DNA of 39,691 bases, taken from contig CANRHB010000014.1 in assembly GCA_947630325.1 (NCBI GenBank), forward strand, positions 1 through 39,691, in the 5' to 3' direction. The notes under the pieces were generated by a model. That model was not told the DNA's origin. It did not search any database and saw nothing but the letters and a program-made list of their open reading frames with translations. The DNA comes from an uncultured Clostridia bacterium (GTDB lineage Bacteria; Bacillota; Clostridia; Christensenellales; Borkfalkiaceae). This document shows, in pieces, positions 23,347 to 31,364 of the stretch. The position numbers and the translations under genes are program-made. How positions within the stretch are numbered: position 1 is the first letter of the stretch; every line of letters begins with the position of its first letter.

Positions 23347-23374
23347 TTGCTTTTTTTCTTAAAAGGATTATAAT
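23347..23374 (+). promoter_or_regulatory. Promoter of the antiporter gene
   Basis: TTGCTT (23347-23352), 16 bp, TATAAT (23369-23374). The start of transcription near 23381 excludes the ATG at 23377 as the gene start. Confidence 0.65.
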
Positions 23375-23406
23375 ATATGCGTTCGTTGAAATATGAAGGA
23401 ATGGTC

Positions 23407-24663
23407 ATGGAAGCCTTTGAAGTTTTACTCCCCTTGGCGCTGATCCTCTGCCTCGGCAAACTCATGGGATTGGGCGCGCACCGTATCGGAATGCCCACCG
23501 TCATCGGTATGCTCGTGGCAGGCATTTTGATCGGTCTTTTGAAGTATATCCCCTGGGAACCTCTGCAAAACGCCTTTTTTGCGGAGGAAGTCTCCTTTAC
23601 CCTGCAAGTCATGAGCAAACTCGGCGTCGTGCTCATCATGTTCTCCGCAGGGCTCGGCACCGACCTCAAACAACTCAAATCGACGGGCGTTGCCTCGATC
23701 GTCATCACGGGAATGGGCGTCGTTGTGCCCATGCTCTTCGGCTGGCTCGTTTCCTCCCTCTTCTTCGGGTTTGAAAACGTCCTTTCAAACCTCTTCTATG
23801 GCGCCATTCTGACGGCGACCTCCGTCTCGGTGACGGTGGCCGTTTTGAAAGAACTCGGCAAACTCGAGAGCAAGGTGGGCACCTCCATCGTGGCGGCGGC
23901 GGTCATCGACGACGTCGTCGGCATCATCATTCTGTCCGTTCTGACGGGCTTTGCCTCGGGCGGAGAGGGCGAGGCGGTCGGCTGGCATTGGTTCTCCCCC
24001 AACGCGGGGCTCGTCGTCATCAAAATCATCCTCTTCTTTGTCATCTTCATCGCACTCGGCGTGGGACTGAGAAAAGTCTTTGACGTGATGGAGCGCAAGG
24101 CCCCCCACAACCGCAGGGTGCCCATTCTCTCCCTCGTCGCCTGCTTTGTGTACGCCTACTGCGCAGAAAAACTCTTCGGCGTTGCGGACATCACGGGCGC
24201 CTATCTTGCGGGGATCCTCCTCGGCGGTACCCTCTCCGAAACCCCTTACATCGAGAACAAGGTGGACACGATGGGGTATCTCTTCTTCTCCCCCGTGTTC
24301 TTTGCCAACATCGGCATTGCGAATATCGAATATTTCTCGCAGATCACCCTGCCCTTCCTCGCGTTCGGGTGCGTGTACGTTGTGGCGGCGCTCCTCGGAA
24401 AACTTTTGGGTTGCGGCGCGGGCGCGAAGCTGTGTAAATTCTCCTTCCACGACTCCTTCCGCGTCGGGCTCGGCATGATGGTCCGCGCCGAAGTCGTGCT
24501 CATCTGCACAGAAAAAGGGGTCGCGTGCGGGCTTGTGGACCCTGCCGTGTTCCCCTTCGTCATCCTCATCATCCTGCTCTCCTCGATATTGACGCCTATC
24601 TTGCTCAAATGGTCGTATGGCCGCGAGGAGAAGAAACTGCTCAAAACCGCAAAAAGCGAATAA
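23407..24663 (+). CDS. Cation:proton antiporter, CPA2/KefB-NapA type
   Basis: The 418-residue protein has about twelve hydrophobic helices, with LMGLGAHRIGMPTVIGMLVAGILIG early, GAILTATSVSVTVAVLKELG in the middle and the conserved VAAAVIDDVVGIIILSVL, whose paired aspartates (DD) carry the ion in CPA2 exchangers. It lacks a C-terminal RCK nucleotide-binding domain. It exchanges Na+ or K+ for protons. The start at 23407 is chosen because AAGGA lies 6 nt upstream and earlier ATGs are at or before the predicted transcription start. An aldo/keto reductase follows 18 nt later. Confidence 0.9.
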   Translation: MEAFEVLLPLALILCLGKLMGLGAHRIGMPTVIGMLVAGILIGLLKYIPWEPLQNAFFAEEVSFTLQVMSKLGVVLIMFSAGLGTDLKQLKSTGVASIVITGMGVVVPMLFGWLVSSLFFGFENVLSNLFYGAILTATSVSVTVAVLKELGKLESKVGTSIVAAAVIDDVVGIIILSVLTGFASGGEGEAVGWHWFSPNAGLVVIKIILFFVIFIALGVGLRKVFDVMERKAPHNRRVPILSLVACFVYAYCAEKLFGVADITGAYLAGILLGGTLSETPYIENKVDTMGYLFFSPVFFANIGIANIEYFSQITLPFLAFGCVYVVAALLGKLLGCGAGAKLCKFSFHDSFRVGLGMMVRAEVVLICTEKGVACGLVDPAVFPFVILIILLSSILTPILLKWSYGREEKKLLKTAKSE

Positions 24664-24681
24664 TTCATCGGGAGGAAGAAA

Positions 24682-25656
24682 ATGCAATACAGAAATCTCG
24701 GAAAATGGGGCTTGAAAGTCAGCGAGATCGGGCTCGGAAGCTGGGTCACCGACCTTTCGGGGACTGCCGCCGAACAGACGGCACGCGACACCGTGAATGC
24801 CGCCTTCGACGCGGGCGTGAACTTCTTCGACTGCGCGGACGCCTACTCGGGCGGCGCGGCGGAGCGGTTTTTGGGAAAAGTTCTCGGGGAGCATTCCCGC
24901 AATGAATACGTCGTCTCCACCAAGGTCTTTTTCCCGATGGGACGGGGCGCGAACGATTGGGGGCTCTCCCGCAAACACATCATCGAGCAGCTCGACAAGT
25001 CGCTCAAAAATATGAAGCTCGACTACATCGACCTCTATTTCTGCCACCGCTTCGACCCCACCACCCCCATCGAGGAGACGATGCAGGTACTCTCGGACAT
25101 GGTCGCCGCAGGAAAAATTTTGTATTACGGCGTTTCGGAGTGGTCGCCCGTGCAGATCACGGAAGCTCTTCACATCATCAAGGAAAACCACTTGCGCCCC
25201 CTCTCCGTCATCCAGCCGCAGTACAACATGGCGGACAGGTACATCGAGGACGAGATCATCGGCATCTGCGAGCAAAACGGCGTGGGCATTACCCCCTTCT
25301 CCCCCCTTGCGCAGGGACTTTTGACGGGGAAATACCGCAAGGGACAGCCCCTTCCCGAGGGCTCCCGCGCGACATGGCAGGCAGACAAACAGATCAATAA
25401 TCTCTTGACGGAGGAAAATCTCGACAAGGTGGAGCGGCTCTTAAAGGTCGCGGAAAGGCTTGATGTTCCCATGAGCGTACTTGCGCTTGCGTGGATCTTG
25501 AGAAAGAAGCAAATTACTTCGGTCATTACGGGCGCAAGCAAGCCCTCGCAACTTCAATCGAACGTGCGGGCAAGCGGCCTCGTCCTTCCTCAGGACGCCC
25601 TCGACGAGATCGAGGCGATCCTCGACTATCATCCCTTTGTAAGAAGGATCGGCTGA
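24682..25656 (+). CDS. Aldo/keto reductase, Kv-beta-like type
   Basis: The 324-residue protein has the complete AKR tetrad Asp50, Tyr55, Lys81 and His122, and the family strings GLGSW, NFFDCADAYSGG and YYGVSEW. It is expected to be an NADPH-dependent cytoplasmic carbonyl reductase. The late VITGASKPSQLQSNV matches cofactor binding in the KCNAB/YghZ subgroup. GGGAGG precedes the start. It probably shares the antiporter's promoter and ends at the terminator at 25682. The physiological substrate is not evident. Confidence 0.92.
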   Translation: MQYRNLGKWGLKVSEIGLGSWVTDLSGTAAEQTARDTVNAAFDAGVNFFDCADAYSGGAAERFLGKVLGEHSRNEYVVSTKVFFPMGRGANDWGLSRKHIIEQLDKSLKNMKLDYIDLYFCHRFDPTTPIEETMQVLSDMVAAGKILYYGVSEWSPVQITEALHIIKENHLRPLSVIQPQYNMADRYIEDEIIGICEQNGVGITPFSPLAQGLLTGKYRKGQPLPEGSRATWQADKQINNLLTEENLDKVERLLKVAERLDVPMSVLALAWILRKKQITSVITGASKPSQLQSNVRASGLVLPQDALDEIEAILDYHPFVRRIG

Positions 25657-25681
25657 TTCTTTGAATATGTAACATAGCGCG

Positions 25682-25720
25682 GCGGCGCGGCGTGGAGGTC
25701 CACGCCGCGCCGCTTTATCT
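25682..25720 (+). terminator. Terminator after the aldo/keto reductase gene
   Basis: A perfect 14-bp GC-rich stem (25682-25695 with 25700-25713, loop AGGT) followed by TTTATCTGTTTTT on the plus strand. It lies between convergent genes. On the minus strand no T-tail follows. Confidence 0.9.
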
Positions 25721-25724
25721 GTTT

Positions 25725-27488
25725 TTATTCCACCGTAACGCTCTTAGCGAGGTTTCTCGGTTTATCCGGGTCGTTTCCGCGGGCAAGCGACGTGTAATAG
25801 GCAAGCGCTTGCAGAGGAATGACGGACAAAATGGGCGAAAACAACTCTTCGCACTTGGGAAGAAGGATGCTCCTGTAAACTTCTTTCCGCGCCGCATATT
25901 CGGGGAGATTGGTCACGAGAATCACCCGCCCGCCCCGCGCGTACACTTCAAAGACGGCGTTCATCGTCTTTTCGGCAAGCCCCTCCTGCGTCAGAACGGC
26001 GATGACGGGCGTCCCCTCGTCGATGAGCGCAAGCGTGCCGTGTTTGAGTTCCCCCGCGGGATACCCCTCGCTCGGCAAATAGGAAATTTCTTTGAGTTTC
26101 AAACTCCCCTCGAGCGCCGTGCAGTAGTCCGCGCCCCGCCCGATAAAATAAACGCTTTTCGCCCCGAGCAATATGGGCGCGATCTCTTTCATCTTCTCCG
26201 CCTCGGTCAAGACTTCTTCCGCAAGCGCGGGAAGAGGGCGCAAGGAAGGAGTTTGCCTTCCCTTTGTTTTGGCAAGCGCGGTAGCGAGGGAAAAGAGGAG
26301 CGCAAGCTGGGCGTTGAAACTCTTTGTGGCGGCGACCGCGATCTCCCTCCCCGCACGGGTGAAGAGAACGAAGTGCGCGATCTGCGTAATGGACGAATCT
26401 GGCGCGTTTGTGATCGCAATGACCGTCGCCCCCTTCTCCTTAGCGAGTTCGGCGGCGGCGAGGGTGTCGGCCGTCTCCCCGCTTTGGCTGACGGCAAGCG
26501 CCAAAGTTCCCTTCTTCACGATCGGATCGCGGTAGCGGTATTCACTCGCCACGGTCACCTCAACGGGAACGCGGGCAAGCGCTTCGATGGCGTATTTTGC
26601 GGCGATCCCGCTGTGGTACGCAGTCCCGCAAGCGATAATTTGGATATACTCTGTCTGACATAGTACTATGTTAATGCCCGAAAAACAAAAGTCGTCCTCA
26701 AAATTTATCAAAGAATTGGCGATCGCGGCGGGAATTTCGTGCATTTCCTTCAACATGAAGTGCGGATATGCCCCCTTTTCGGGAATATCCGATTTGGAGA
26801 CGAGTTTCATCGTCTCTTTTTTGATCTCCCCTTCTTCGCCGTAAAAACGGATATTGTCGCCTTGCAAGACAGCAAACTCCCCGTCGCAGAGCGAATAAAG
26901 TTCTCTGCACTCCGCGATCGCAGGCACGTCGCTTGCAAGATAGAGCCCCTCCTCCCCCTTTCCGACGATGAGCGGGCTCTTTCTTCTCGCCGCATAGAGA
27001 ACATTCGGCTCGTCTCGGCACATCACCGCCAGGGCGTAAGAGCCCTTGAGCCGCGCCACCGTCTCTTTGATTGCGGAGAGCACGTCGCCGCGGTCGTAAT
27101 ATTCGAGCAGATGCGCGATGACTTCGCTGTCCGTTTCGGAGATGAACTTCTCTCCCCGCGCCTCGCATTCCTCCTTGAGGGGAAGGTAATTTTCGATGAT
27201 CCCATTATGGACGAGGACAAACCGCCCGAACGAATGCGGGTGGGCGTTGCGTTCGGAGGGCGCGCCGTGGGTCGCCCAGCGGGTGTGCCCGATGCCGCAA
27301 CCCCCTCTCAGCTTTTCCGCGCCGCCGAGTTCGCTTACCCGCCCCTTTCTTTTGCAGACGGAAAACTTACCATCCGAAAAGACGGCGATGCCCGCCGAAT
27401 CATACCCGCGGTACTCGAGCCGCTTCAAGCCGAGCAAAAGTTTTGGGGCCGCCTGCTCCTTTCCCGTGTAACCTATGATCCCGCACAT
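25725..27488 (-). CDS. glmS: Glutamine--fructose-6-phosphate aminotransferase (isomerizing)
   Basis: The 587-residue protein starts MCGIIGYTG, with Cys2 as the glutaminase nucleophile, has the N-terminal glutaminase domain (GHTRWATHGAPSERNAHPH) and two SIS sugar-isomerase domains (IACGTAYHSG, VSQSGETADT, SEGYPAGELKHG), and ends PRNLAKSVTVE. It makes glucosamine 6-phosphate for cell wall synthesis. It overlaps glmM by 16 nt and begins after GGAGAGGAGG, so the two are coupled. No space exists for a glmS ribozyme. The linker before the first SIS domain is unusual (SGINIVLCQTEY) because its codons coincide with a palindromic element at 26647-26674. Confidence 0.97.
   Translation of the reverse strand: MCGIIGYTGKEQAAPKLLLGLKRLEYRGYDSAGIAVFSDGKFSVCKRKGRVSELGGAEKLRGGCGIGHTRWATHGAPSERNAHPHSFGRFVLVHNGIIENYLPLKEECEARGEKFISETDSEVIAHLLEYYDRGDVLSAIKETVARLKGSYALAVMCRDEPNVLYAARRKSPLIVGKGEEGLYLASDVPAIAECRELYSLCDGEFAVLQGDNIRFYGEEGEIKKETMKLVSKSDIPEKGAYPHFMLKEMHEIPAAIANSLINFEDDFCFSGINIVLCQTEYIQIIACGTAYHSGIAAKYAIEALARVPVEVTVASEYRYRDPIVKKGTLALAVSQSGETADTLAAAELAKEKGATVIAITNAPDSSITQIAHFVLFTRAGREIAVAATKSFNAQLALLFSLATALAKTKGRQTPSLRPLPALAEEVLTEAEKMKEIAPILLGAKSVYFIGRGADYCTALEGSLKLKEISYLPSEGYPAGELKHGTLALIDEGTPVIAVLTQEGLAEKTMNAVFEVYARGGRVILVTNLPEYAARKEVYRSILLPKCEELFSPILSVIPLQALAYYTSLARGNDPDKPRNLAKSVTVE
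26647..26674. repeat. Palindromic element inside glmS
   Basis: The sequence contains the palindrome CATAGTACTATG followed by TTAA. It matches 30472-30499 in 24 of 28 positions in the same orientation. It falls in the inter-domain linker of glmS and stays in frame. Confidence 0.45.
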
Positions 27489-28807
27489 AAGCCCTCCTCT
27501 CCGATCGCCCGCGCGACCATGGCGACCGCCTCTGCCGTCCGCTCCCCCTCGGCGAGAATGCGCACGACGGGCTCCGTTCCCGAGGGGCGGAGAAGGAGCC
27601 GCCCGCCTTGAAGCAGTTTCTCCGCCTCTGCGACCGCCTCCCGCACCCGCTCACTTCCGATCACCGACTTATCTTTCACCTTCACGCTCTCGATTTTTTG
27701 GGGAAAGAGGGTCAGTCCCTCCGTAAGCACCGAGAGCGGGCACTTGGTTTCAAGCAGCGTCTCCATTACCATGAGGGAGGTGACGAGCCCGTCGCCCGTG
27801 GAGGCATATTTGCGAAAGATGATGTGCCCCGACTGTTCCCCGCCGAGCGCATACCCCTTCGCAAGCATCTCCTCATACACAAAGCGGTCGCCGACGGGGG
27901 TGACGGCGCAACCGATCCCCTCCCGCGCAAGCGACTTTATCAGCCCCGAATTGCTCATCACCGTGGCGGCGATCCCGTTCTTTTCGAGCTCCCCCTTCGC
28001 CTTCATGCGCTTTGCGGAGAGGTACAAAATGCCGTCGCCGTCCACGACCTCTCCCCGCTCGTTGACGCAGATACAGCGGTCGGCGTCGCCGTCGAAGGCA
28101 AACCCAACGTCGAGTTTTTTCTCTTTGACGAGCGTCTGCAACCGTTCGGGGTGGGTAGAGCCGCATTCGAAGTTGATGTTCACGCCGTCCGGTTCGGCTC
28201 CCGTGAGATACACCTCCGCACCCAGCGCGTCGAACACCGCCTTGGAGATCGCCCAAGCGCTGCCGTTGGCGCAATCGAGCCCCACCCTCATGCCGCGGAA
28301 AGAGGTGTGCGGCAGAGAGAGAAGATAGCCAAGGTATCGGTTCCTGCCCGCGATGAAGTCCACCGTCCGTCCGATGGTACTCCCTGTTGCGAGGGGCAGA
28401 GCGAACTCCCCGTCGAGATATTGTTCTACCCGACAAAGCACCTCGTCGTCCATCTTCTCGCCGAAACGGGAGAGAAGTTTTAGCCCGTTGTCCTCGTAAT
28501 GGTTGTGGCTTGCGGAGATCATCACGCCGCAATCGAACCCCTCCGACTTGACCACATAGGAGACGGAGGGCGTGGTGGTGACGTGCAGAAGATAGACATC
28601 CGCGCCCGAGGCGGTGACCCCCGCGGCGAGGGCGTATTCGAGCATATAGGAGGAGCGGCGGGTGTCCTTGCCCACGACGATGCGCGCCCGTTTCCCCTCC
28701 TTGCCGAATTCACACCCCAAAATACGCCCCACCTTGAAGGCGTGCGAAGCGGTGAGGGTCTCGTTTGCCCGCCCGCGGAAGCCGTCCGTGCCGAAATATT
28801 TTCCCAT
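27473..28807 (-). CDS. glmM: Phosphoglucosamine mutase
   Basis: The 444-residue protein begins MGKYFGTDGFRG. It has the phosphoserine loop GVMISASHNHYEDNG (Ser100), the metal-binding DGDADR and the C-terminal RPSGTEPVVRI phosphate-binding loop. It converts glucosamine 6-phosphate to the 1-phosphate, the step after GlmS. The start at 28807 follows AAGGAG; a longer frame to 28963 runs through the glpK terminator and is not credible. A modest promoter (TACAAT at 28825-28830) may precede it. Confidence 0.97.
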   Translation of the reverse strand: MGKYFGTDGFRGRANETLTASHAFKVGRILGCEFGKEGKRARIVVGKDTRRSSYMLEYALAAGVTASGADVYLLHVTTTPSVSYVVKSEGFDCGVMISASHNHYEDNGLKLLSRFGEKMDDEVLCRVEQYLDGEFALPLATGSTIGRTVDFIAGRNRYLGYLLSLPHTSFRGMRVGLDCANGSAWAISKAVFDALGAEVYLTGAEPDGVNINFECGSTHPERLQTLVKEKKLDVGFAFDGDADRCICVNERGEVVDGDGILYLSAKRMKAKGELEKNGIAATVMSNSGLIKSLAREGIGCAVTPVGDRFVYEEMLAKGYALGGEQSGHIIFRKYASTGDGLVTSLMVMETLLETKCPLSVLTEGLTLFPQKIESVKVKDKSVIGSERVREAVAEAEKLLQGGRLLLRPSGTEPVVRILAEGERTAEAVAMVARAIGEEGLCAGS

Positions 28808-28852
28808 AGATTCTCCTTTCCGCCATTGTATGCCGAAGGAAGAATTCGGGTG

Positions 28853-28896
28853 AAAAAGGCGCGGAAGCGAAACAGACCGTCTCGCTCCCGCGCCTT
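28853..28896 (-). terminator. Terminator of glpK
   Basis: On the minus strand a 15-bp stem (28882-28896 with 28856-28870, one mismatch or wobble) and a TTTTTC tail, placed just after the glpK stop. Confidence 0.88.
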
Positions 28897-28914
28897 GGTT
28901 GCCATACGCCTTTT

Positions 28915-30378
28915 TTAGTTCATGAGCGCGCGCCCGACCGCTTTGAGATACTCTCTGTACCACTTTTCATAGAGAGTTCTGTCCGCGGCGGGGGTAAAAA
29001 TTCTCTCCGAAGTCCTCAGAGCCGCAACCTCTTTTTCGTCGAAGAGATCGAGCGCAATGCCACAGAGAAGCGCCGCGCCGAGCGCCGTGCTCTCCCGTTC
29101 CTTGGGGCGGTTGACGGTGATCCCGAGCACATCCGCTTGAAACTGCATGAGAAAGTTGTTCGCAGAAGCCCCGCCGTCGCACTTGATCTCGCGCAGGCAG
29201 ATGCCGCTGTCTTTCTGCATACAGTCGGCGAGTTCTCTTGCGCCGAAGGCGATGCTCTCGAGAACGGCGCGGACGATGTGCGCCTTGGTCGTCCCCCGCG
29301 TCAGTCCCGAAAGAAGTCCGCGCGCGTCACTGTTCCAATAGGGCGCGCCAAGTCCCGTGAAGGCGGGCACGAACCGCACGCCGCCCGTATCGGGCACGCT
29401 CAAAGCAAGCTGTTCGCTCTCCCCGCTCGAAGAGAGGAGCCCCAGCCCGTCGCGCAACCACTGCACGCAACTGCCCGCATTGAAGGCGCTCCCCTCGAGG
29501 GCGTAAGTGATCTTCTTCCCGATGGAGTAGCCGATGGTCGTGATGAGCCCGCTCCCCGAGGAGACGCACTGCCCGCCCGTATTGAAGAGAAGGAAGAGCC
29601 CCGTGCCGTAAGTGATCTTGCCGTCCCCCTCCTTGTAGCACGCCTGCCCAAAGAGCGCGGCTTGCTGGTCGCCCGCGACCCCCGCAAGCGGAAGTTTCTC
29701 TCCGCCCAAAGAGGCGTACCCCATCACCGCCGTGCAGGGTTTGACATCGGGCAGAATTTCCCGCGGGACACCGAAATAGCGGAGAAGCTCCCCGTCCCAA
29801 TCGAGGGTGTGGATGTTGAAGAGCATGGTGCGGGAGGCGTTCGTATAGTCGGTGACGAAATTCCCCGTCAGTTTGAAGATGAGATAGCTGTCCACCGTAC
29901 CCGCGCAGAGTTTTCCCTCCGCCATGAGCTGTTTCGCCGCGGAAACGTTGTCGAGGATCCATTTGATTTTACTTGCCGAAAAGTAGGCGTCCACGGGGAG
30001 CCCCGTCTTTTCGGCGATGATCGTCCGCATTTCATTGGGCACGGAGGCGCAAAAGTCGCTCGTGCGGCGGCACTGCCACACAATGGCGGGCGAGACGGGC
30101 TCCCCCGTCTCGCGGTTCCAGAGCACCACCGTCTCCCGCTGGTTGGCAAGCCCGATCCCCGCGATCTTACCCGCTCCCACGCTTGTAAGGCATCGGTTGA
30201 GCACATAGGCGGCCTTATAATAAATTTCGTCGGCGTCCTGCTCCACCCAGCCGCTTTGAGGGAAGCTCTGCTCCACCTCCTGCTGAGCAGTAAGGACAAA
30301 ACGCTTCTCTTCGATGTGATAGAGCATGGCGCGGATGCTCGTTGTGCCCGCGTCGAGCGCGATGAGATACTCCTTCAT
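28915..30378 (-). CDS. glpK: Glycerol kinase
   Basis: The 487-residue FGGY-family kinase begins MKEYLIALDAGTTSIRA (phosphate-binding loop), continues with SFPQSGWVEQD, GLANQRET and VWQCRRT (substrate site), and has the ATP-site strings GAPYWNSDARG and KCDGGASANNFLMQFQAD. It phosphorylates glycerol to sn-glycerol 3-phosphate. It has a GGAG binding site, its own promoter (30400-30428) and terminator. No glycerol facilitator or GlpD lies next to it. Confidence 0.96.
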   Translation of the reverse strand: MKEYLIALDAGTTSIRAMLYHIEEKRFVLTAQQEVEQSFPQSGWVEQDADEIYYKAAYVLNRCLTSVGAGKIAGIGLANQRETVVLWNRETGEPVSPAIVWQCRRTSDFCASVPNEMRTIIAEKTGLPVDAYFSASKIKWILDNVSAAKQLMAEGKLCAGTVDSYLIFKLTGNFVTDYTNASRTMLFNIHTLDWDGELLRYFGVPREILPDVKPCTAVMGYASLGGEKLPLAGVAGDQQAALFGQACYKEGDGKITYGTGLFLLFNTGGQCVSSGSGLITTIGYSIGKKITYALEGSAFNAGSCVQWLRDGLGLLSSSGESEQLALSVPDTGGVRFVPAFTGLGAPYWNSDARGLLSGLTRGTTKAHIVRAVLESIAFGARELADCMQKDSGICLREIKCDGGASANNFLMQFQADVLGITVNRPKERESTALGAALLCGIALDLFDEKEVAALRTSERIFTPAADRTLYEKWYREYLKAVGRALMN

Positions 30379-30399
30379 AGGTAAAACTCCTTTGCAAAA

Positions 30400-30428
30400 A
30401 TTATATCACAGCGGCGGGAGGAATTCAA
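30400..30428 (-). promoter_or_regulatory. Promoter of glpK
   Basis: TTGAAT (30423-30428), 17 bp, TATAAT (30400-30405) on the minus strand. Confidence 0.75.
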
Positions 30429-30437
30429 GCGCAATTT

Positions 30438-30468
30438 GAAAAAAAACCGCTTGGAAAGTTCCAAACGG
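30438..30468 (-). terminator. Terminator of the macrodomain operon
   Basis: CCGTTTGGAA and TTCCAAGCGG (30459-30468 with 30447-30456, one wobble) followed by eight T residues on the minus strand. Confidence 0.9.
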
Positions 30469-30471
30469 CAA

Positions 30472-30499
30472 TACTATGTCACGCATAGTACTATGTTAA
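30472..30499. repeat. Palindromic element after the macrodomain gene
   Basis: A second copy of the element in glmS, with CATAGTACTATG and an additional ACTATG arm. It stands between the macrodomain stop codon and the terminator, so it is in the 3' untranslated region. Confidence 0.45.
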
Positions 30500-30509
30500 A
30501 GGGCAAAAA

Positions 30510-31364
30510 TCAAACGAACTTGAGAATATTTTGATAAATTTCGGTGTCTGCGGGGAGAAAAGTATTGAAAATGATCTTCATCTCGCTGTCGGGGTTGTGA
30601 AGTTTCCAATTCACTGCGGTGCCGACGGCGATCTCGGCTGCCATGGCGCGCGGGAAGTTGAATACCCCCGTCCCGACGCAACAGAATGCGACCGTCTTTA
30701 AGTCCATTTCGGCGGCCAAGTTCAAACAGGAGATGTAGCAGGAGCGGAGTTCTCCCCTCTGCTCGCGGGTGGGCTCGTATCCGATCATGGGTCCCACGGT
30801 GTGCAGGACATATTTGCTCGGGAGGTTAAAGGCGCGCGTGATCTTCGCCTCCCCCGTCTCTTCGGGCACTCCCTGTTGCGCCATAATGCGCGCACAGTCC
30901 CGCCTGAGTTGCATTCCCGCGCAGGAGTGGATCACATTGTCGATGCACTTATGCCCGGGAAGAAAGCACCCGAGCATTCGGCTGTTTGCGGCGTTGACGA
31001 TGGCGTCCGCATTCAAGCGGGTGATGTCCCCTTCCCACTGCGAAATGCCGTACTTGATCTCGGCAAACTGCCCGACGTCCACGATGCCCCGCTCCAAACT
31101 CTCCGTCCAGAAGAGGCGGTCCTGTATATCGAGGATGTCCTGAGGGATGGGGAGGCTCAACCGCTCGTTCATGTAGTTGCGCACGAGGGAGCGTTTCCGC
31201 TCGTATGTCGCGCTGAAGGCCGCGATCGTCCCCCTCTCGCGCAACAAGAATTTGAGGAGGGTATCGCACGCCTCCGTCTGTTCCTCTGCCGAGCGGAAGG
31301 GCTCGGGACGGGGAAAGGGCGTGAGATCAATGAGGGTTTTGTATTCGGCGAGAGAAAGTCCCAT
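30510..31364 (-). CDS. Zinc-containing macrodomain protein, probable protein-ADP-ribose hydrolase
   Basis: The 284-residue protein has an N-terminal helical extension (1-105) and a macrodomain with NAAN (124-127) and MLGCFLPGHKCIDNVIH, in which Cys133, His138 and Cys140 form the zinc site of the bacterial Zn-macro class. Later motifs are HTVGPMIG and GVFNFP. Known Zn-macro proteins remove ADP-ribose from protein side chains, often in operons with a class M sirtuin and lipoyl-carrier genes; none of those is here. Instead the start codon abuts the stop of the aconitase-like gene (TAAATG), so translation is coupled. A terminator follows at 30438. Confidence 0.9.
   Translation of the reverse strand: MGLSLAEYKTLIDLTPFPRPEPFRSAEEQTEACDTLLKFLLRERGTIAAFSATYERKRSLVRNYMNERLSLPIPQDILDIQDRLFWTESLERGIVDVGQFAEIKYGISQWEGDITRLNADAIVNAANSRMLGCFLPGHKCIDNVIHSCAGMQLRRDCARIMAQQGVPEETGEAKITRAFNLPSKYVLHTVGPMIGYEPTREQRGELRSCYISCLNLAAEMDLKTVAFCCVGTGVFNFPRAMAAEIAVGTAVNWKLHNPDSEMKIIFNTFLPADTEIYQNILKFV

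Noticed and set aside
27473..27520. glmS ribozyme upstream of glmS
   Set aside because: glmS overlaps glmM, and no ribozyme-like sequence or room exists.
30510..31364. Complete SirTM/Zn-macro lipoyl ADP-ribosylation operon
   Set aside because: No sirtuin, GcvH-like or lipoate ligase gene is found near the macrodomain gene.
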